64,000 nucleotides of DNA from Anaerostipes caccae L1-92. GTDB taxonomy: Bacteria > Bacillota > Clostridia > Lachnospirales > Lachnospiraceae. Location: NCBI RefSeq assembly GCF_014467075.1, contig NZ_AP023027.1, forward strand, positions 1,677,501-1,741,500. The letters are read 5' to 3'. Positions 27,265 through 36,500 of the stretch are shown here, in pieces. The translations under genes were made by a program, and so were the position numbers. The notes beneath the pieces were generated by a model that was not told where the DNA came from, made no database searches, and saw nothing but the letters and a program-made list of their open reading frames with translations. How positions within the stretch are numbered: position 1 is the first letter of the stretch; each line of letters opens with the position of its first letter.

Positions 27265-27729
27265 ATGGAAGATATCAAAACATTAATTGATCAGATGAAC
27301 GAGGAGCAGAAAGAACTTGTTCTCAAATCATTCACAAACGAAGAAGCCTGTGCTTTGGGTATCCAAATGTACCAGAAAGCTTTGAAAGAAAACAAACCGA
27401 TTGTCATTTCCATTACAAAGAACAGAAAGCAGATTTTTTATGCGGCAATGGAGGGCACGTCTAAGAACAACGAAGACTGGGTCCGCAGGAAAGAAAACAC
27501 GGTTTATGATTTTGAAAAAAGTTCTTACGAAATGAAATTGTCGATGGATCTCAAACAGGATGACATGTGGAATCGGTATGGGCTGGAAAAAGGTGATTAT
27601 GCGCAGGCAGGAGGAAGCATTCCGGTCTTTGTTTCCGGGACAGGAATGATCGGAACCGTGACCGTATCCGGAATGGCTCAAAGTGAAGACCACGCCTTTG
27701 TAACAGAGGCATTAAAAACGCTGAAATAA
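27265..27729 (+). CDS. UPF0303 / GlcG-HbpS-like protein
   Basis: This 154-residue protein has the pattern of the UPF0303 (YBR137W-like) family: an N-terminal helix, SITKNRKQIFYAAMEG, a central KNEDW-like NNEDWVRRKE and the C-terminal QAGGSIPVFVSGTGMIGTVTVSG. The GGAGGAAG site selects the ATG at 27265; the frame also runs back into the end of the previous gene. Related proteins have been called heme-binding or heme-degrading, but the enzymatic role is unsettled. It is co-transcribed with the Gfo/Idh gene. Confidence 0.78.
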   Translation: MEDIKTLIDQMNEEQKELVLKSFTNEEACALGIQMYQKALKENKPIVISITKNRKQIFYAAMEGTSKNNEDWVRRKENTVYDFEKSSYEMKLSMDLKQDDMWNRYGLEKGDYAQAGGSIPVFVSGTGMIGTVTVSGMAQSEDHAFVTEALKTLK

Positions 27730-27774
27730 AAGTTGTTATTTCTATACTAAAATAAATTCGGTAAAATCAAATCA

Positions 27775-27835
27775 GGGACTGCTGTGCCATGACGGAGAAA
27801 TCGGTTATGTACAGCAGTTCCTTTGTTATTTTTTT
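27775..27835 (+). terminator. Terminator after the UPF0303 gene
   Basis: An 11-bp stem (27775-27785 with 27811-27821) with one G-T pair is followed by a T-rich stretch. Confidence 0.65.
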
Positions 27836-27939
27836 AAGATCACAATATCGTGATAATCACCGGAGTGAAGGTCTTTTGGCTTAATTGTATGATAAAATAG
27901 AAGCTGAAGACAGATGAAAATGCGGAAAGAAGGTACAAA

Positions 27940-28611
27940 ATGCAGAAAATACTGATCGTGGAAGACGACCGGGAGCTAAACCGGACGATCTGCTATGCGC
28001 TGAAAAAAGAGGGGTATGACATATATTCAGCGTATTCGGTTTGTGAGGCGAAAGCCATATATCGACAAGAAAAAATGGAACTGATTTTATTGGATGTTAA
28101 TCTGCCGGACGGAGAAGGATTTTCTCTCTGCAGATGGATGAAAGGACAGAGGGAAGTCCCGGTTTTGTTTCTGACAGCGAGAGATTTGGAGGAGGATGCC
28201 CTGGAGGGCTATGGTTCCGGGGCGGAAGACTACATTACAAAGCCGTTTTCTATCAGAATATTAAAAGAAAAAATCCGCGTGGTTTTAAAGAGGGAAAAGA
28301 CCGGCAGAGAAAATTTCTTTGACGATGGATTTTTAAAGATAGATTTTGAGAGGGCAAAGGTAGAGGCGGGCGGAAAAGAATGTATGGTTACTCCTACGGA
28401 ATTTCGGCTGCTCCGTCAGTTTGTCCTGAACAGAGGACAGCTTCTGACCTACGCTGTGCTGCTTGAACGTATCTGGGACAGCGGGGGCTGCTTCGTGGAT
28501 AAACACGCTCTGGCAGTCAACGTAAACCGTCTGAGAAAAAAGATCGAGGACGGAGAGCATCATTATATTTCTAATATTTATGGGATGGGATATCAATGGC
28601 TGGAATCATGA
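27940..28611 (+). CDS. OmpR-family response regulator
   Basis: This 223-residue protein has an N-terminal receiver domain (acidic pair EDD, phospho-acceptor Asp in LLDVNLPDG, Lys in YITKPFS) and a C-terminal winged helix (TPTEFRLLRQF, NVNRLRKKIE). It overlaps the sensor kinase gene by 16 bases. With that kinase and the ABC transporter downstream it forms a peptide-sensing/detoxification-type module. An AAGAAGG site precedes the ATG. An imperfect ATCAC-GTGAT palindrome lies upstream near 27840. Confidence 0.93.
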   Translation: MQKILIVEDDRELNRTICYALKKEGYDIYSAYSVCEAKAIYRQEKMELILLDVNLPDGEGFSLCRWMKGQREVPVLFLTARDLEEDALEGYGSGAEDYITKPFSIRILKEKIRVVLKREKTGRENFFDDGFLKIDFERAKVEAGGKECMVTPTEFRLLRQFVLNRGQLLTYAVLLERIWDSGGCFVDKHALAVNVNRLRKKIEDGEHHYISNIYGMGYQWLES

Positions 28612-29522
28612 CAGCAGCGGCATGCTGCCTTTTTTTCATATCGGTTTTTATGGGCATAAAAATATGGAAGCTAAAACGGGATGTTTTCTTCTTCAGCGAC
28701 CGTCTGATCCGGTGTCTGAACGATATGACCTGCGGCAGGGAGCCGGAAAATATAGAAGAAGAGGGAGATACTCTGTGGAATAAAGTTTACGAAAGGCTTC
28801 AGAAGCTGGAGCGCATCTGGAAGAGGGAAAGCGCAGAAAATCTGGAAGAGAAGAAAAAAATGAAAAGCCTGATCTCGGATATTTCCCATCAGACGAAAAC
28901 TCCCATTGCGAATATCAAGCTCTATGAGGAGGTGTTGCTGGATGAAGGACTGGATTCGGCAGAAGCAGGGGAATTTCTCCAAAAGATAAGGATTCAGACT
29001 GAAAAGCTGGATTTTCTTCTGCAGAGCATGGTAAAAATGTCCCGTCTGGAGACAGGAATCATAGAAGTCCGCTGTATGAAATTACCTTTGTGCGGGACGC
29101 TTCAAAGAGCAGTGGAGGCAATCGTTTTGAAAGCCGAGAAAAAGCAGATACGCCTGTCTGTGGACTGCGATGAGGACATTGTGGTACATCATGATACAAA
29201 GTGGACGGAGGAGGCTGTCTTTAACCTGCTCGACAATGCGGTAAAGTATACCGGCAGAGAAGGAAATATTGAAATCTCGGTGTCAGTCCAGGAGATATTT
29301 ACGAAGATCAGTATCAGGGATTCCGGGAAGGGGATTGCCCTGGAGCGTCAGGCAGAGATTTTTACAAGGTTTTACCGGGAACCGGAGGTGTATGACCAGG
29401 AGGGGATCGGTGTGGGGCTTTATCTGGCGAGGAAGATCATAACAATGCAGGGAGGCTATATCCAAGTCTGTTCTGAGGTTGGAAAAGGTTCCGATTTTCA
29501 GATTTACCTGCCCAATGGGTGA
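28596..29522 (+). CDS. Sensor histidine kinase with a single N-terminal membrane segment
   Basis: This 308-residue kinase has one hydrophobic helix at residues 4-24, a short linker, a HisKA domain with the acceptor His in ISDISHQTKTP, the N box LLDNAVKY and G boxes DSGKGIA and GIGVGLYLA. It lacks an extracellular sensor domain, so sensing may depend on the neighbouring ABC transporter, as in BceS-type systems. The start lies inside the end of the response regulator gene. The ABC ATPase gene follows after 98 bases. Confidence 0.9.
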   Translation: MAGIMTAAACCLFFISVFMGIKIWKLKRDVFFFSDRLIRCLNDMTCGREPENIEEEGDTLWNKVYERLQKLERIWKRESAENLEEKKKMKSLISDISHQTKTPIANIKLYEEVLLDEGLDSAEAGEFLQKIRIQTEKLDFLLQSMVKMSRLETGIIEVRCMKLPLCGTLQRAVEAIVLKAEKKQIRLSVDCDEDIVVHHDTKWTEEAVFNLLDNAVKYTGREGNIEISVSVQEIFTKISIRDSGKGIALERQAEIFTRFYREPEVYDQEGIGVGLYLARKIITMQGGYIQVCSEVGKGSDFQIYLPNG

Positions 29523-29620
29523 TAGAAGGAAAGTTACAGTACTGTGAAATTTTATGTCTGTGAACGGTTTGTGATTTTTATAAGTTATGATTGCAGTATC
29601 AAAGGAAAGGAGATCAATCT

Positions 29621-30316
29621 ATGGAATCATATATAGTAGAGACACGGGCATTGAAAAAATATTATCAGCTGGGGACGAACGTTGTGAAAGCGCTGGATGG
29701 GGTAGACTTCAGGGTGAAAGATCAGGAGTTTGTATCCATTATCGGTAAATCGGGAAGCGGGAAGAGTACGCTCCTTCATATGATCGGAGGGCTGGATGTG
29801 CCGACGGAAGGTGAGGTGTATATAGACGGAAAGAATCTTGCCAAAATGAACAGGGAACAGCTCGCGGTCTTCCGCAGGAGAAAAATTGGATTCATATTTC
29901 AGAATTACAATCTTGTCCCGGATTTAAATCTGTATGAAAATGTAACCCTGCCCATTGAACTGGATGGAGACTGTGTGGACAGAGAATTCATTGATGAGAT
30001 CCTGAATCTTTTGAAACTGCAGGAGAAAAAAGAGGCGCTGCCCAATACCCTGTCCGGAGGACAGCAGCAGAGGGCGGCCATTGCCAGAGCCATTGCATCG
30101 AAACCTTCGATGATCCTGGCGGATGAACCTACGGGGAATCTGGACACTGCTTCCAGCCATGATGTGCTGGGGCTTTTAAAAGCGGTAGCGGGTCGGTTTA
30201 AACAGACCGTTGTTCTGATTACCCATGATCAGGATATTGCACAGCTTTCAGACCGCATCGTTCACATCGAGGACGGACGGATCATGAGAGGAAGTGATGC
30301 GTATGCTGGAAAATAA
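29621..30316 (+). CDS. ABC transporter ATPase of the MacB/LolD type
   Basis: This 231-residue ATPase has Walker A GKSGSGKST, Q loop FIFQNYNLV, signature LSGGQQQR, Walker B MILADEPTGNLD and switch ITHD. The GNLD after Walker B is typical of FtsX-permease partners. The AAGGAG site chooses the ATG at 29621; the frame extends back to 29591 without one. The permease gene starts within its last codons. Confidence 0.93.
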   Translation: MESYIVETRALKKYYQLGTNVVKALDGVDFRVKDQEFVSIIGKSGSGKSTLLHMIGGLDVPTEGEVYIDGKNLAKMNREQLAVFRRRKIGFIFQNYNLVPDLNLYENVTLPIELDGDCVDREFIDEILNLLKLQEKKEALPNTLSGGQQQRAAIARAIASKPSMILADEPTGNLDTASSHDVLGLLKAVAGRFKQTVVLITHDQDIAQLSDRIVHIEDGRIMRGSDAYAGK

Positions 30317-32789
30317 TAACCGGAAGATCATTACAAAGATGGCCGTGTCTTCACTTAGAGGAAACAAGCCTAAATCTGCCGTGATGATCATCGCCGTCAT
30401 GCTGTCTTCTTTTATGCTGTTCAGTGTGTTTACGGTCGGAAGTACTTATTTTAAAATGCAGCAGGTGCAGAATATTCATTTACACGGCGCAGATTTTGAT
30501 GCAGTCCTGCACGGCGGTTATTCAGAGCAGCAGCTGAAACAGTGCAAAAATAATCAGGATGTCAGAGTTGCAGGAGCAGGAGCATATGCAGGCGCCGCAG
30601 TGAAAACAGACGCAGACGATACACTTCATACCGGACTGATCTGGTGTGATGAGACGAATTGGAGTGTCATGATGAAGCCTGCCAGAAAGCGGGTAAGAGG
30701 CTACTATCCGAAAAAGGAAAATGAACTGATGGTCACGAAAGCAGCCCTGAAAGACTGCGGGAAAGAAAATCTGGATGTTGGAGATACCTTTGATCTGACT
30801 TATACAGACCAGAACGGTACTCACACGAAAAACTTTCTTATTTCCGGAATATGGGAAGGATACGGTGAGCAGGAGCTGTTTTATGTATCAGAAGCATTTT
30901 ATAACAAGACCGGATATCAGCTGAATCAAATGGGTGTGCTGTATGTAAAATTTAAAAATAAAATACTGACAGAAGATCAGAGGACGAAGTTTCAGGAGAG
31001 TATACATCTGAATAAGCGGCAGAATTTTCAATTTACAGGAGAAACGGAGAAATCTGCAGGTATCTTTGCGGGAATGGCCGGTCTGGTCCTGGTCACCTGC
31101 CTGAGTGCCTATCTGCTGATCTATAATATTTTGTACCTGTCCGTTTCAGGAAATATCCGTTACTATGGGCTGATGCAGACCGTGGGAATGTCCTCAAGGC
31201 AGATTCGTCTATTGATGAAAACTCAGATAATGATGATAGGAACAGCCGGGGTGGGCGGAGGAATCCTGCTCGGTTTTTTAACATCCTTTCTGCTGATCCC
31301 GAAGATTGTGCGGACGCTCGGCATCAGGGAAAGCGCAATCCCTGTCACATTTCATCCGGCAGTCTTTTTCATTACAATTTTTATTACGGGGCTGACCGTT
31401 TATTTCGGAGGCAGAAAGCCAATGAAGAAGGCGGTTTCTGTTACACCTGTGGAGGCGCTCAATTACCGTCTTACATCGGCAGGAAAGAAAACGCATAAAA
31501 CAAGAAATGGAAGTCTCCTGTGGAGAATGGCCGCAGATCAGTTTTGTAAGGACAAGAAAAAAACAGGAATTGCAGTCCTCTCCCTTGCTGCCAGTCTGTC
31601 GATGTTTTTATGTTTGATCACGATCATCCAAAGTCACGGAGCCAGAACGATCATGTCAAACTATATGGACACGGATTTAGTAGTCAGCAATGATACTCTG
31701 ATGAAAGAGGAAGATGAAAAATGGGAACAGATACTTAAACCATCTTTGATAAAAGAATTGAAAAAGAGCAAAGATATCCGGGAAGTGCACCCGCTGCGCT
31801 GTTCAAAGATCATTGTCCCATGGGAACCGGAATTCTCAGATGTGTGGATGAGAGAGTTTTATGAGAAGTGGATGTATACGCCTTATAAAGACGATGTCAG
31901 CGATTATAAAAAGCATCCGGAGAAATATTATTCTGTCATGCAGGGAATTGATAAAGAGGAATTTGAGCACTTAAATGAGAGTCTCATACAACCGGTAGAT
32001 CAGGAACTTTTTGAAAGCGGTAAGATTTGTATTATCTATGGGCCGGGCATGGATCTTTCCGGTCAGATCGATAAAAAAGCAAGGGTAAAATTTTATCTGT
32101 CAGAAAATAAAAACAAAAAGTTCCAGCTAAGAATTGCAGGCATGACCGACGACAGTTATTATGGCAGAACTTCAGGAAAGGCACCAGTTGTTATTGTCAG
32201 TGAATCATTTATGAAGAAGCACGTCATGAATCCGTATATTTCAAAACTGAATATCCGGTATACAAAAGAATATGATGATGAAACAGAAGGCAGAATCAGA
32301 AAAAAACTGAGTCAAAGCCCTTATGCTAAAGATGTGTCCTATGAATCCAGGATCGACAGCATGAAGGATATCCAAAAGGCCCAGGGAAATATGACCGGAG
32401 TCGGTGTGGGAATTGCCCTTATTCTTGCATTGATCGGACTGATGAATTATATCAATACGGTGTTTGGAAATATCCAGAACCGGAAGGTGTCTCTGGCTGT
32501 CATGGAAAGTGTGGGAATGACCGAAAAACAGGTGAAAAAGCTTCTGGTCAGGGAGGGGCTACTGTTTGCGGGAACTTCTCTGGCACTGACGGCAACGGCT
32601 GGCCTTTTTATCACTTATCAGTACTATCAGACGATGAATTACATGAACATTCCATTTCAAATTCCGGCCGTTCCGGTTTTGGCAGCTGTCTTGTTATCTG
32701 CGGCTGTATGCATTGGAATTCCTCTGGCCGCATACCGGATTATTCGGGGAAAGGCACCGGTGGCAGAAAGGATACGTGGGTTTGAATGA
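30297..32789 (+). CDS. FtsX-like ABC transporter permease, two-domain type
   Basis: About 830 residues contain two repeated halves, each with one membrane helix, an extracellular region (about 45-240 and 440-680) and three more helices. FtsX-type helices are seen near GLVLVTCLSAYLLIYN and GIALILALIGLMNYIN, with a coupling motif MESVGMTEKQ (and MQTVGMSSRQ in the first half). The start is uncertain: GTG 30294, ATG 30297 or ATG 30303, after an AGAGGA site. It works with the preceding ATPase and is likely an antimicrobial-peptide defence or export system controlled by the two-component pair. Confidence 0.9.
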   Translation: MRMLENNNRKIITKMAVSSLRGNKPKSAVMIIAVMLSSFMLFSVFTVGSTYFKMQQVQNIHLHGADFDAVLHGGYSEQQLKQCKNNQDVRVAGAGAYAGAAVKTDADDTLHTGLIWCDETNWSVMMKPARKRVRGYYPKKENELMVTKAALKDCGKENLDVGDTFDLTYTDQNGTHTKNFLISGIWEGYGEQELFYVSEAFYNKTGYQLNQMGVLYVKFKNKILTEDQRTKFQESIHLNKRQNFQFTGETEKSAGIFAGMAGLVLVTCLSAYLLIYNILYLSVSGNIRYYGLMQTVGMSSRQIRLLMKTQIMMIGTAGVGGGILLGFLTSFLLIPKIVRTLGIRESAIPVTFHPAVFFITIFITGLTVYFGGRKPMKKAVSVTPVEALNYRLTSAGKKTHKTRNGSLLWRMAADQFCKDKKKTGIAVLSLAASLSMFLCLITIIQSHGARTIMSNYMDTDLVVSNDTLMKEEDEKWEQILKPSLIKELKKSKDIREVHPLRCSKIIVPWEPEFSDVWMREFYEKWMYTPYKDDVSDYKKHPEKYYSVMQGIDKEEFEHLNESLIQPVDQELFESGKICIIYGPGMDLSGQIDKKARVKFYLSENKNKKFQLRIAGMTDDSYYGRTSGKAPVVIVSESFMKKHVMNPYISKLNIRYTKEYDDETEGRIRKKLSQSPYAKDVSYESRIDSMKDIQKAQGNMTGVGVGIALILALIGLMNYINTVFGNIQNRKVSLAVMESVGMTEKQVKKLLVREGLLFAGTSLALTATAGLFITYQYYQTMNYMNIPFQIPAVPVLAAVLLSAAVCIGIPLAAYRIIRGKAPVAERIRGFE

Positions 32790-32905
32790 TGAAAAAGGAA
32801 AAACCGGAAGAAAAAATGAAGGCCATGAAAGAATTCTGCCGTATCATTCTGCTGATATCATTGTTGATTACCATGATTTTGATCTTTCATATACTGATGA
32901 TGTAG
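32789..32905 (+). CDS. 38-residue single-helix membrane peptide
   Basis: ATG at 32789 overlaps the permease stop in TGATG, and the frame ends at TAG 32903-32905. The peptide has a charged N terminus (MKKEKPEEKMKAMKEF) followed by a hydrophobic helix of about 20 residues (IILLISLLITMILIFHIL). The coupled start and the charged-then-hydrophobic layout support a real small membrane protein that may accompany the ABC permease. No family is recognised, and it might still be a chance frame. Confidence 0.55.
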   Translation: MKKEKPEEKMKAMKEFCRIILLISLLITMILIFHILMM

Positions 32906-33023
32906 ATGGCGGCGTAATTTTATGATGTACAGGACAGACCAGGTGTCAAATGGTGTATTTTATGTTATGATAAAAGACAGAAAAGACGTACAAGGCAACA
33001 TAGACATAAAAGGAGATGGAATC

Positions 33024-33740
33024 ATGAACACAACAGATGCAGAAAAGAGAAAAATACTGGATTCTATGAAAGGTTTAATCGTATCCTGCCAGGTAGTGCC
33101 TGAAGATCCGATCTACACAGATGATATGGTAGTCAAGATGGCAGAGGCCGCACAGTGGGCAGGGGCAGTCGGAATCCGGGCCAATTCTCCGGAGCAGATC
33201 AGAGCCATTAAAAAAGCAGTGGATCTGCCGGTGATCGGTTTATATAAGATCAGGAGAGGTGATGAAGAGGTTTTTATCACTCCGACTCTGGAGGCCGCAA
33301 AGCAGGTCTGGGAAGCGGGAGCAGAGATCATTGCCATGGACTGTACGGACCGAATGACAAAAGAAGGCCGCCGTGCATGGGAACTTGTAGCGGATGTGAA
33401 AAGGGAAATCCCTGAGGCCATGATCTTTGCCGATGTCTCCAACTATGACGAGGCCAAAAGAGCGGCCGACTTGGGTGTCGATATTGTGGCGCCTACTCTG
33501 TTTGGATATACGGAGGCAACAAAGCATTTTGAAACCCAGGATATGAGGGCATTTGCAAAGATGTGCCGGGATCTTGGCAGCGATGTGTATATGATGATGG
33601 AAGGGCATATCAATACTCCGGAAGAAGCAGTGAAATGCCTGTATCTGGGGGCACATGCAGTGGTTGTCGGAAGTGCTATCACAAGGCCGCATCTGACGGC
33701 CAAGAGATTTGCGGATCTGATCTCAGGGTATCGGGAATAA
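33024..33740 (+). CDS. nanE: N-acetylmannosamine-6-phosphate 2-epimerase
   Basis: This 238-residue TIM-barrel protein has the NanE motifs LIVSCQVVPEDPI, AVGIRANSPEQI, VIGLYKIRRGD, IAMDCTDR, IFADVSNYDEA and a C-terminal phosphate loop VVVGSAITRPH. It converts ManNAc-6-phosphate to GlcNAc-6-phosphate in sialic-acid or ManNAc use. AAAGGAGA precedes the ATG at 33024; an earlier in-frame ATG at 32922 has none. No other nan genes are in the window, so this copy is isolated. A terminator follows. Confidence 0.94.
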   Translation: MNTTDAEKRKILDSMKGLIVSCQVVPEDPIYTDDMVVKMAEAAQWAGAVGIRANSPEQIRAIKKAVDLPVIGLYKIRRGDEEVFITPTLEAAKQVWEAGAEIIAMDCTDRMTKEGRRAWELVADVKREIPEAMIFADVSNYDEAKRAADLGVDIVAPTLFGYTEATKHFETQDMRAFAKMCRDLGSDVYMMMEGHINTPEEAVKCLYLGAHAVVVGSAITRPHLTAKRFADLISGYRE

Positions 33741-33752
33741 TTTATAACGGGA

Positions 33753-33800
33753 AGCCTGCTCATGGAAATTCAACAAAAATTCCATGGGCAGGCTGTTTTT
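33753..33800 (+). terminator. Terminator after nanE
   Basis: AGCCTGC(T)CATGGAA pairs with TTCCATGGGCAGGCT and is followed by GTTTTT. Confidence 0.8.
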
Positions 33801-33819
33801 GAATGTTTAGAAATAAATT

Positions 33820-34791
33820 TTACTGAAATTTCGGTTCTATATAGTTCTGAATAAAGTCTATTCGATCCTTCGCTCTGGGTTTAAACAGGGAAGCGATGGC
33901 TACGGTCAGGTTTTTCTTCATGTTGACGTAGATTACATTTCCACCGTCTCCCATTGCTGCAAAGCCTTCTTCGTGGAGCCACCATAAATACCCGTAAGCA
34001 AGGTTCTCCTTAATCCAGCGGCTGTGCTCTTTCGTGCTCTCGCTGATCCATTCTGCTGAAACAATAGGTTTTCCGTTCCACAGTCCGCCATTTAGATATA
34101 ACTGACCCAGTTTTGCCATATCCGCAGCCGAGAGGGTAAGGCCCCAGCCTCCTGTGTTTGTACCGGACGGGTCAGAGACCCAGCCGCTGATATCCGTGGC
34201 TTTGTTAAATGCCAGCTGTTCTTCCTTGGAATGAAATACGATGCTGCGCTCCGCGGTAATTTTAAGCGGTATGAATAAATTTTCCCGGGCAAATTCAAAT
34301 ACAGACTGGCCGGCAGCTTGTTTTAAAATACCTGTCAAAAGATCCGGTCCGATCAGAGGAGCATATCTGAATTGGCCTGGTTTTCCCCTGCCTCCCAGTA
34401 AATCAAGCGTAAACGTTACCATGTCATCGCTGGTGAAGTATTTGACGTAGGGGGCAATTTTGTATTTGTACGGGGCTGTCATCGTCAGCAAATGTTTCAG
34501 TGTGATATTCTGTATGGTTTTTTCTCTCTGGTTTGGGACGTAGTCAGGGAAAAAATCTAAAACCTTCTGGTCAATGTCTGTGATGAAGCCTTTGTCCATG
34601 GCGATTCCGATCAAAATAGAGACAATGCTCTTTGTAACAGAATATATATGAACGCGGCTTTCGGCGGTACAGCCGTTAAAGTACTGCTCATACTGCATTT
34701 CACCGTCCTTTAATACGACGATGCCTGCTGTATTGCCATAGTCTTTGTTGATGATCGCTTCAAGTTCTTTCATGTCTTGCTGAGTTGTCAT
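33820..34791 (-). CDS. Beta-lactamase-family serine hydrolase
   Basis: This 323-residue protein has the SxxK motif SVTK, a Tyr motif in RYAPLIGP and a third motif GDGGNVIY. The arrangement fits the class C beta-lactamase/esterase/DD-peptidase superfamily. No signal peptide is visible, so it is probably cytoplasmic and more likely an esterase or peptidase than a resistance enzyme. The site AAAGGAGA and ATG at 34791 are favoured over an upstream in-frame ATG at 34806. Confidence 0.85.
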   Translation of the reverse strand: MTTQQDMKELEAIINKDYGNTAGIVVLKDGEMQYEQYFNGCTAESRVHIYSVTKSIVSILIGIAMDKGFITDIDQKVLDFFPDYVPNQREKTIQNITLKHLLTMTAPYKYKIAPYVKYFTSDDMVTFTLDLLGGRGKPGQFRYAPLIGPDLLTGILKQAAGQSVFEFARENLFIPLKITAERSIVFHSKEEQLAFNKATDISGWVSDPSGTNTGGWGLTLSAADMAKLGQLYLNGGLWNGKPIVSAEWISESTKEHSRWIKENLAYGYLWWLHEEGFAAMGDGGNVIYVNMKKNLTVAIASLFKPRAKDRIDFIQNYIEPKFQ

Positions 34792-34904
34792 AATTTCTCC
34801 TTTCATCCATTGGTTTATGTGATAAAGGATATCCTTAATGTAAGCATAAGTTCATTAAAAATTGTTTACAACCCCTAATTTTAAAAAAATGAGAAAAGAA
34901 CTTT

Positions 34905-35537
34905 TTATTGTTCCAGTAATCTGTGTAATTCTCTGAAATCGTCAATGGAGTATTCTGGGTTATCCACATGGCCAAAGCCATAAGATGCCCATACAAAAGA
35001 GATCCCGGCTTTTTTCGCACTTTCGGCATCTCCCTTTGTATCCCCGATATATATGGGAGACTTCAGCCGGCTGCGCTCCATGACAAGTTTTATGTTTTCT
35101 ACTTTTGATAATCCGGTACGACCCTGTTCTTCATAGTCCATGATCCAGGGAGAGAGTTTGTTTCTTCTCATAAACGCACGGACATAACCGCTGGGGCAGT
35201 TGCTTACGATAAACAGGGGATACTGCTGTGCAAGTTTTTTAATTGTATCTTTTACTCCCGGATAAGTCCGGTCGGTGTTCAGGGATTCGACAAGTTTTAT
35301 CTGGTGATTTCCACAGTCCTCCATGAGTTTGTACCGTTCTTTTGGAGGAAGGTGAGACATAAACAGATCAGCCACTTCCTTTGGAGGAATCCCGAATACA
35401 GAGGTGAGATTTTCAGATGTAAAGTTTATTTCAGGATGACCCTGATTGTGGGCTTCCCTGGTAAGCGCCAGAGCAATCTCATCTCTTACGTCCCACAGTG
35501 TTCCATCAATATCAAAAATAATTCCGTCAATTTTCAT
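34905..35537 (-). CDS. HAD-superfamily phosphatase (Gph/PGP-like)
   Basis: This 210-residue protein has motif I FDIDGTLWD, motif II IVSNCP, a Lys in GLSKVEN and motif IV IGDTKGDAESA. It would dephosphorylate a small metabolite such as phosphoglycolate. It is divergent from the DeoR gene at 35708 and about 110 bases upstream of the serine hydrolase gene on the same strand. The physiological substrate is unknown. Confidence 0.88.
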   Translation of the reverse strand: MKIDGIIFDIDGTLWDVRDEIALALTREAHNQGHPEINFTSENLTSVFGIPPKEVADLFMSHLPPKERYKLMEDCGNHQIKLVESLNTDRTYPGVKDTIKKLAQQYPLFIVSNCPSGYVRAFMRRNKLSPWIMDYEEQGRTGLSKVENIKLVMERSRLKSPIYIGDTKGDAESAKKAGISFVWASYGFGHVDNPEYSIDDFRELHRLLEQ

Positions 35538-35653
35538 CTATTTGATTCCTTTCTATTTATTTTTCAAAGATATGATGTTATTCTATAATATTTTCGGAAA
35601 TTATCAAGATTTGATTGAAAAAATGAAGTTCGAAACTAAAAGTGCTCGTCTTA

Positions 35654-35695
35654 TGATTGAAAACGATCAAATTTTCGCATATAATTGATAACAAA
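35654..35695 (+). promoter_or_regulatory. Palindrome and -10 box before the second DeoR gene
   Basis: TGATTGAAAACGATCA (35654-35669, one mismatch between arms) precedes TATAAT at 35690-35695. The -35 region is weak. It may be an autoregulatory site. Confidence 0.4.
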
Positions 35696-35707
35696 GGGAG
35701 GAATCTT

Positions 35708-36469
35708 ATGAGTTTTGAAGACCGTGAAAGGAAAATTATCCAGTTAGTAAAAGAGAAAAATTACATTTCGGTCAAAGAACTGACAAAGCTTTTGTATGTC
35801 AGTGAGCCGACAATTCGCAGGGACTTGACGCTGTTAGAAAAGAAGGGTCTGCTGAAGAGAAACCGGGGCGGCGCTTCTTATGTAAGCAGGCAGCAGACCC
35901 AATACCCACAGGCATTCCGGCACGATGAAAATATACAGGAGAAAAAATATATCGCGAGGCTTGCGTCACAGTTTGTCCAAAATGGTGACTCTGTTTTTAT
36001 GGATGCCAGCAGTTCCTGTTTTTATCTGGCTCAATATATCAACCGGGATAAAAAGTTAAATGTCATGACGCATGGCTTTGCCGCGGCCAAGGAACTGGCA
36101 AAATCATCAAACATAAATGTAGAAGTCGTATGCGGAAAATACGATATTTTCAATGATGCAGTCTACGGTGCAGATGCCTGCAATTATGTGAGGTCCCGCT
36201 ATGCAGACATCTGTTTTATGTCGATGGGCGGTCTGGATGTTTCACAGGGACTGACAAACTTATATTTAGAAGATGCGGAGATCACCAGGGTATATCATCA
36301 GCAGGCTAAAAAAACCATTTTGCTGGCAGACCACACAAAAATAAACTGTAAATATTATATAAAAGTATTTGATCTGGCGGAGATCGACGTATTGATCACC
36401 GACCGGCCGCTGCCGGAAGAATTTGATGCTTTTTGTTTTGATCATGATATAGATGTGATCTTTGAATAG
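35708..36469 (+). CDS. DeoR-family transcriptional regulator
   Basis: This 253-residue protein has the N-terminal helix-turn-helix (VKELTKLLYVSEPTIRRDL) and a sugar-phosphate sensor domain with GDSVFMDASSSC and FMSMGGLDVSQG. The GGGAGGA site selects the ATG at 35708. It lies 31 bases before the MtlR-like regulator gene. The pair may jointly control the mannitol/hexulose genes that follow, but targets cannot be shown here. Confidence 0.9.
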   Translation: MSFEDRERKIIQLVKEKNYISVKELTKLLYVSEPTIRRDLTLLEKKGLLKRNRGGASYVSRQQTQYPQAFRHDENIQEKKYIARLASQFVQNGDSVFMDASSSCFYLAQYINRDKKLNVMTHGFAAAKELAKSSNINVEVVCGKYDIFNDAVYGADACNYVRSRYADICFMSMGGLDVSQGLTNLYLEDAEITRVYHQQAKKTILLADHTKINCKYYIKVFDLAEIDVLITDRPLPEEFDAFCFDHDIDVIFE

Positions 36470-36500
36470 GATGTGTTAAAATGTTTTTGAGGTGAGAACG

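Noticed and set aside
32922..33023. Longer NanE start at 32922
   Set aside because: No ribosome site, and the extra residues are not part of the family; 33024 has AAAGGAG.
33820..34791. Antibiotic-resistance beta-lactamase
   Set aside because: No signal peptide, and the motif set fits the wider serine hydrolase family; resistance is unsupported.
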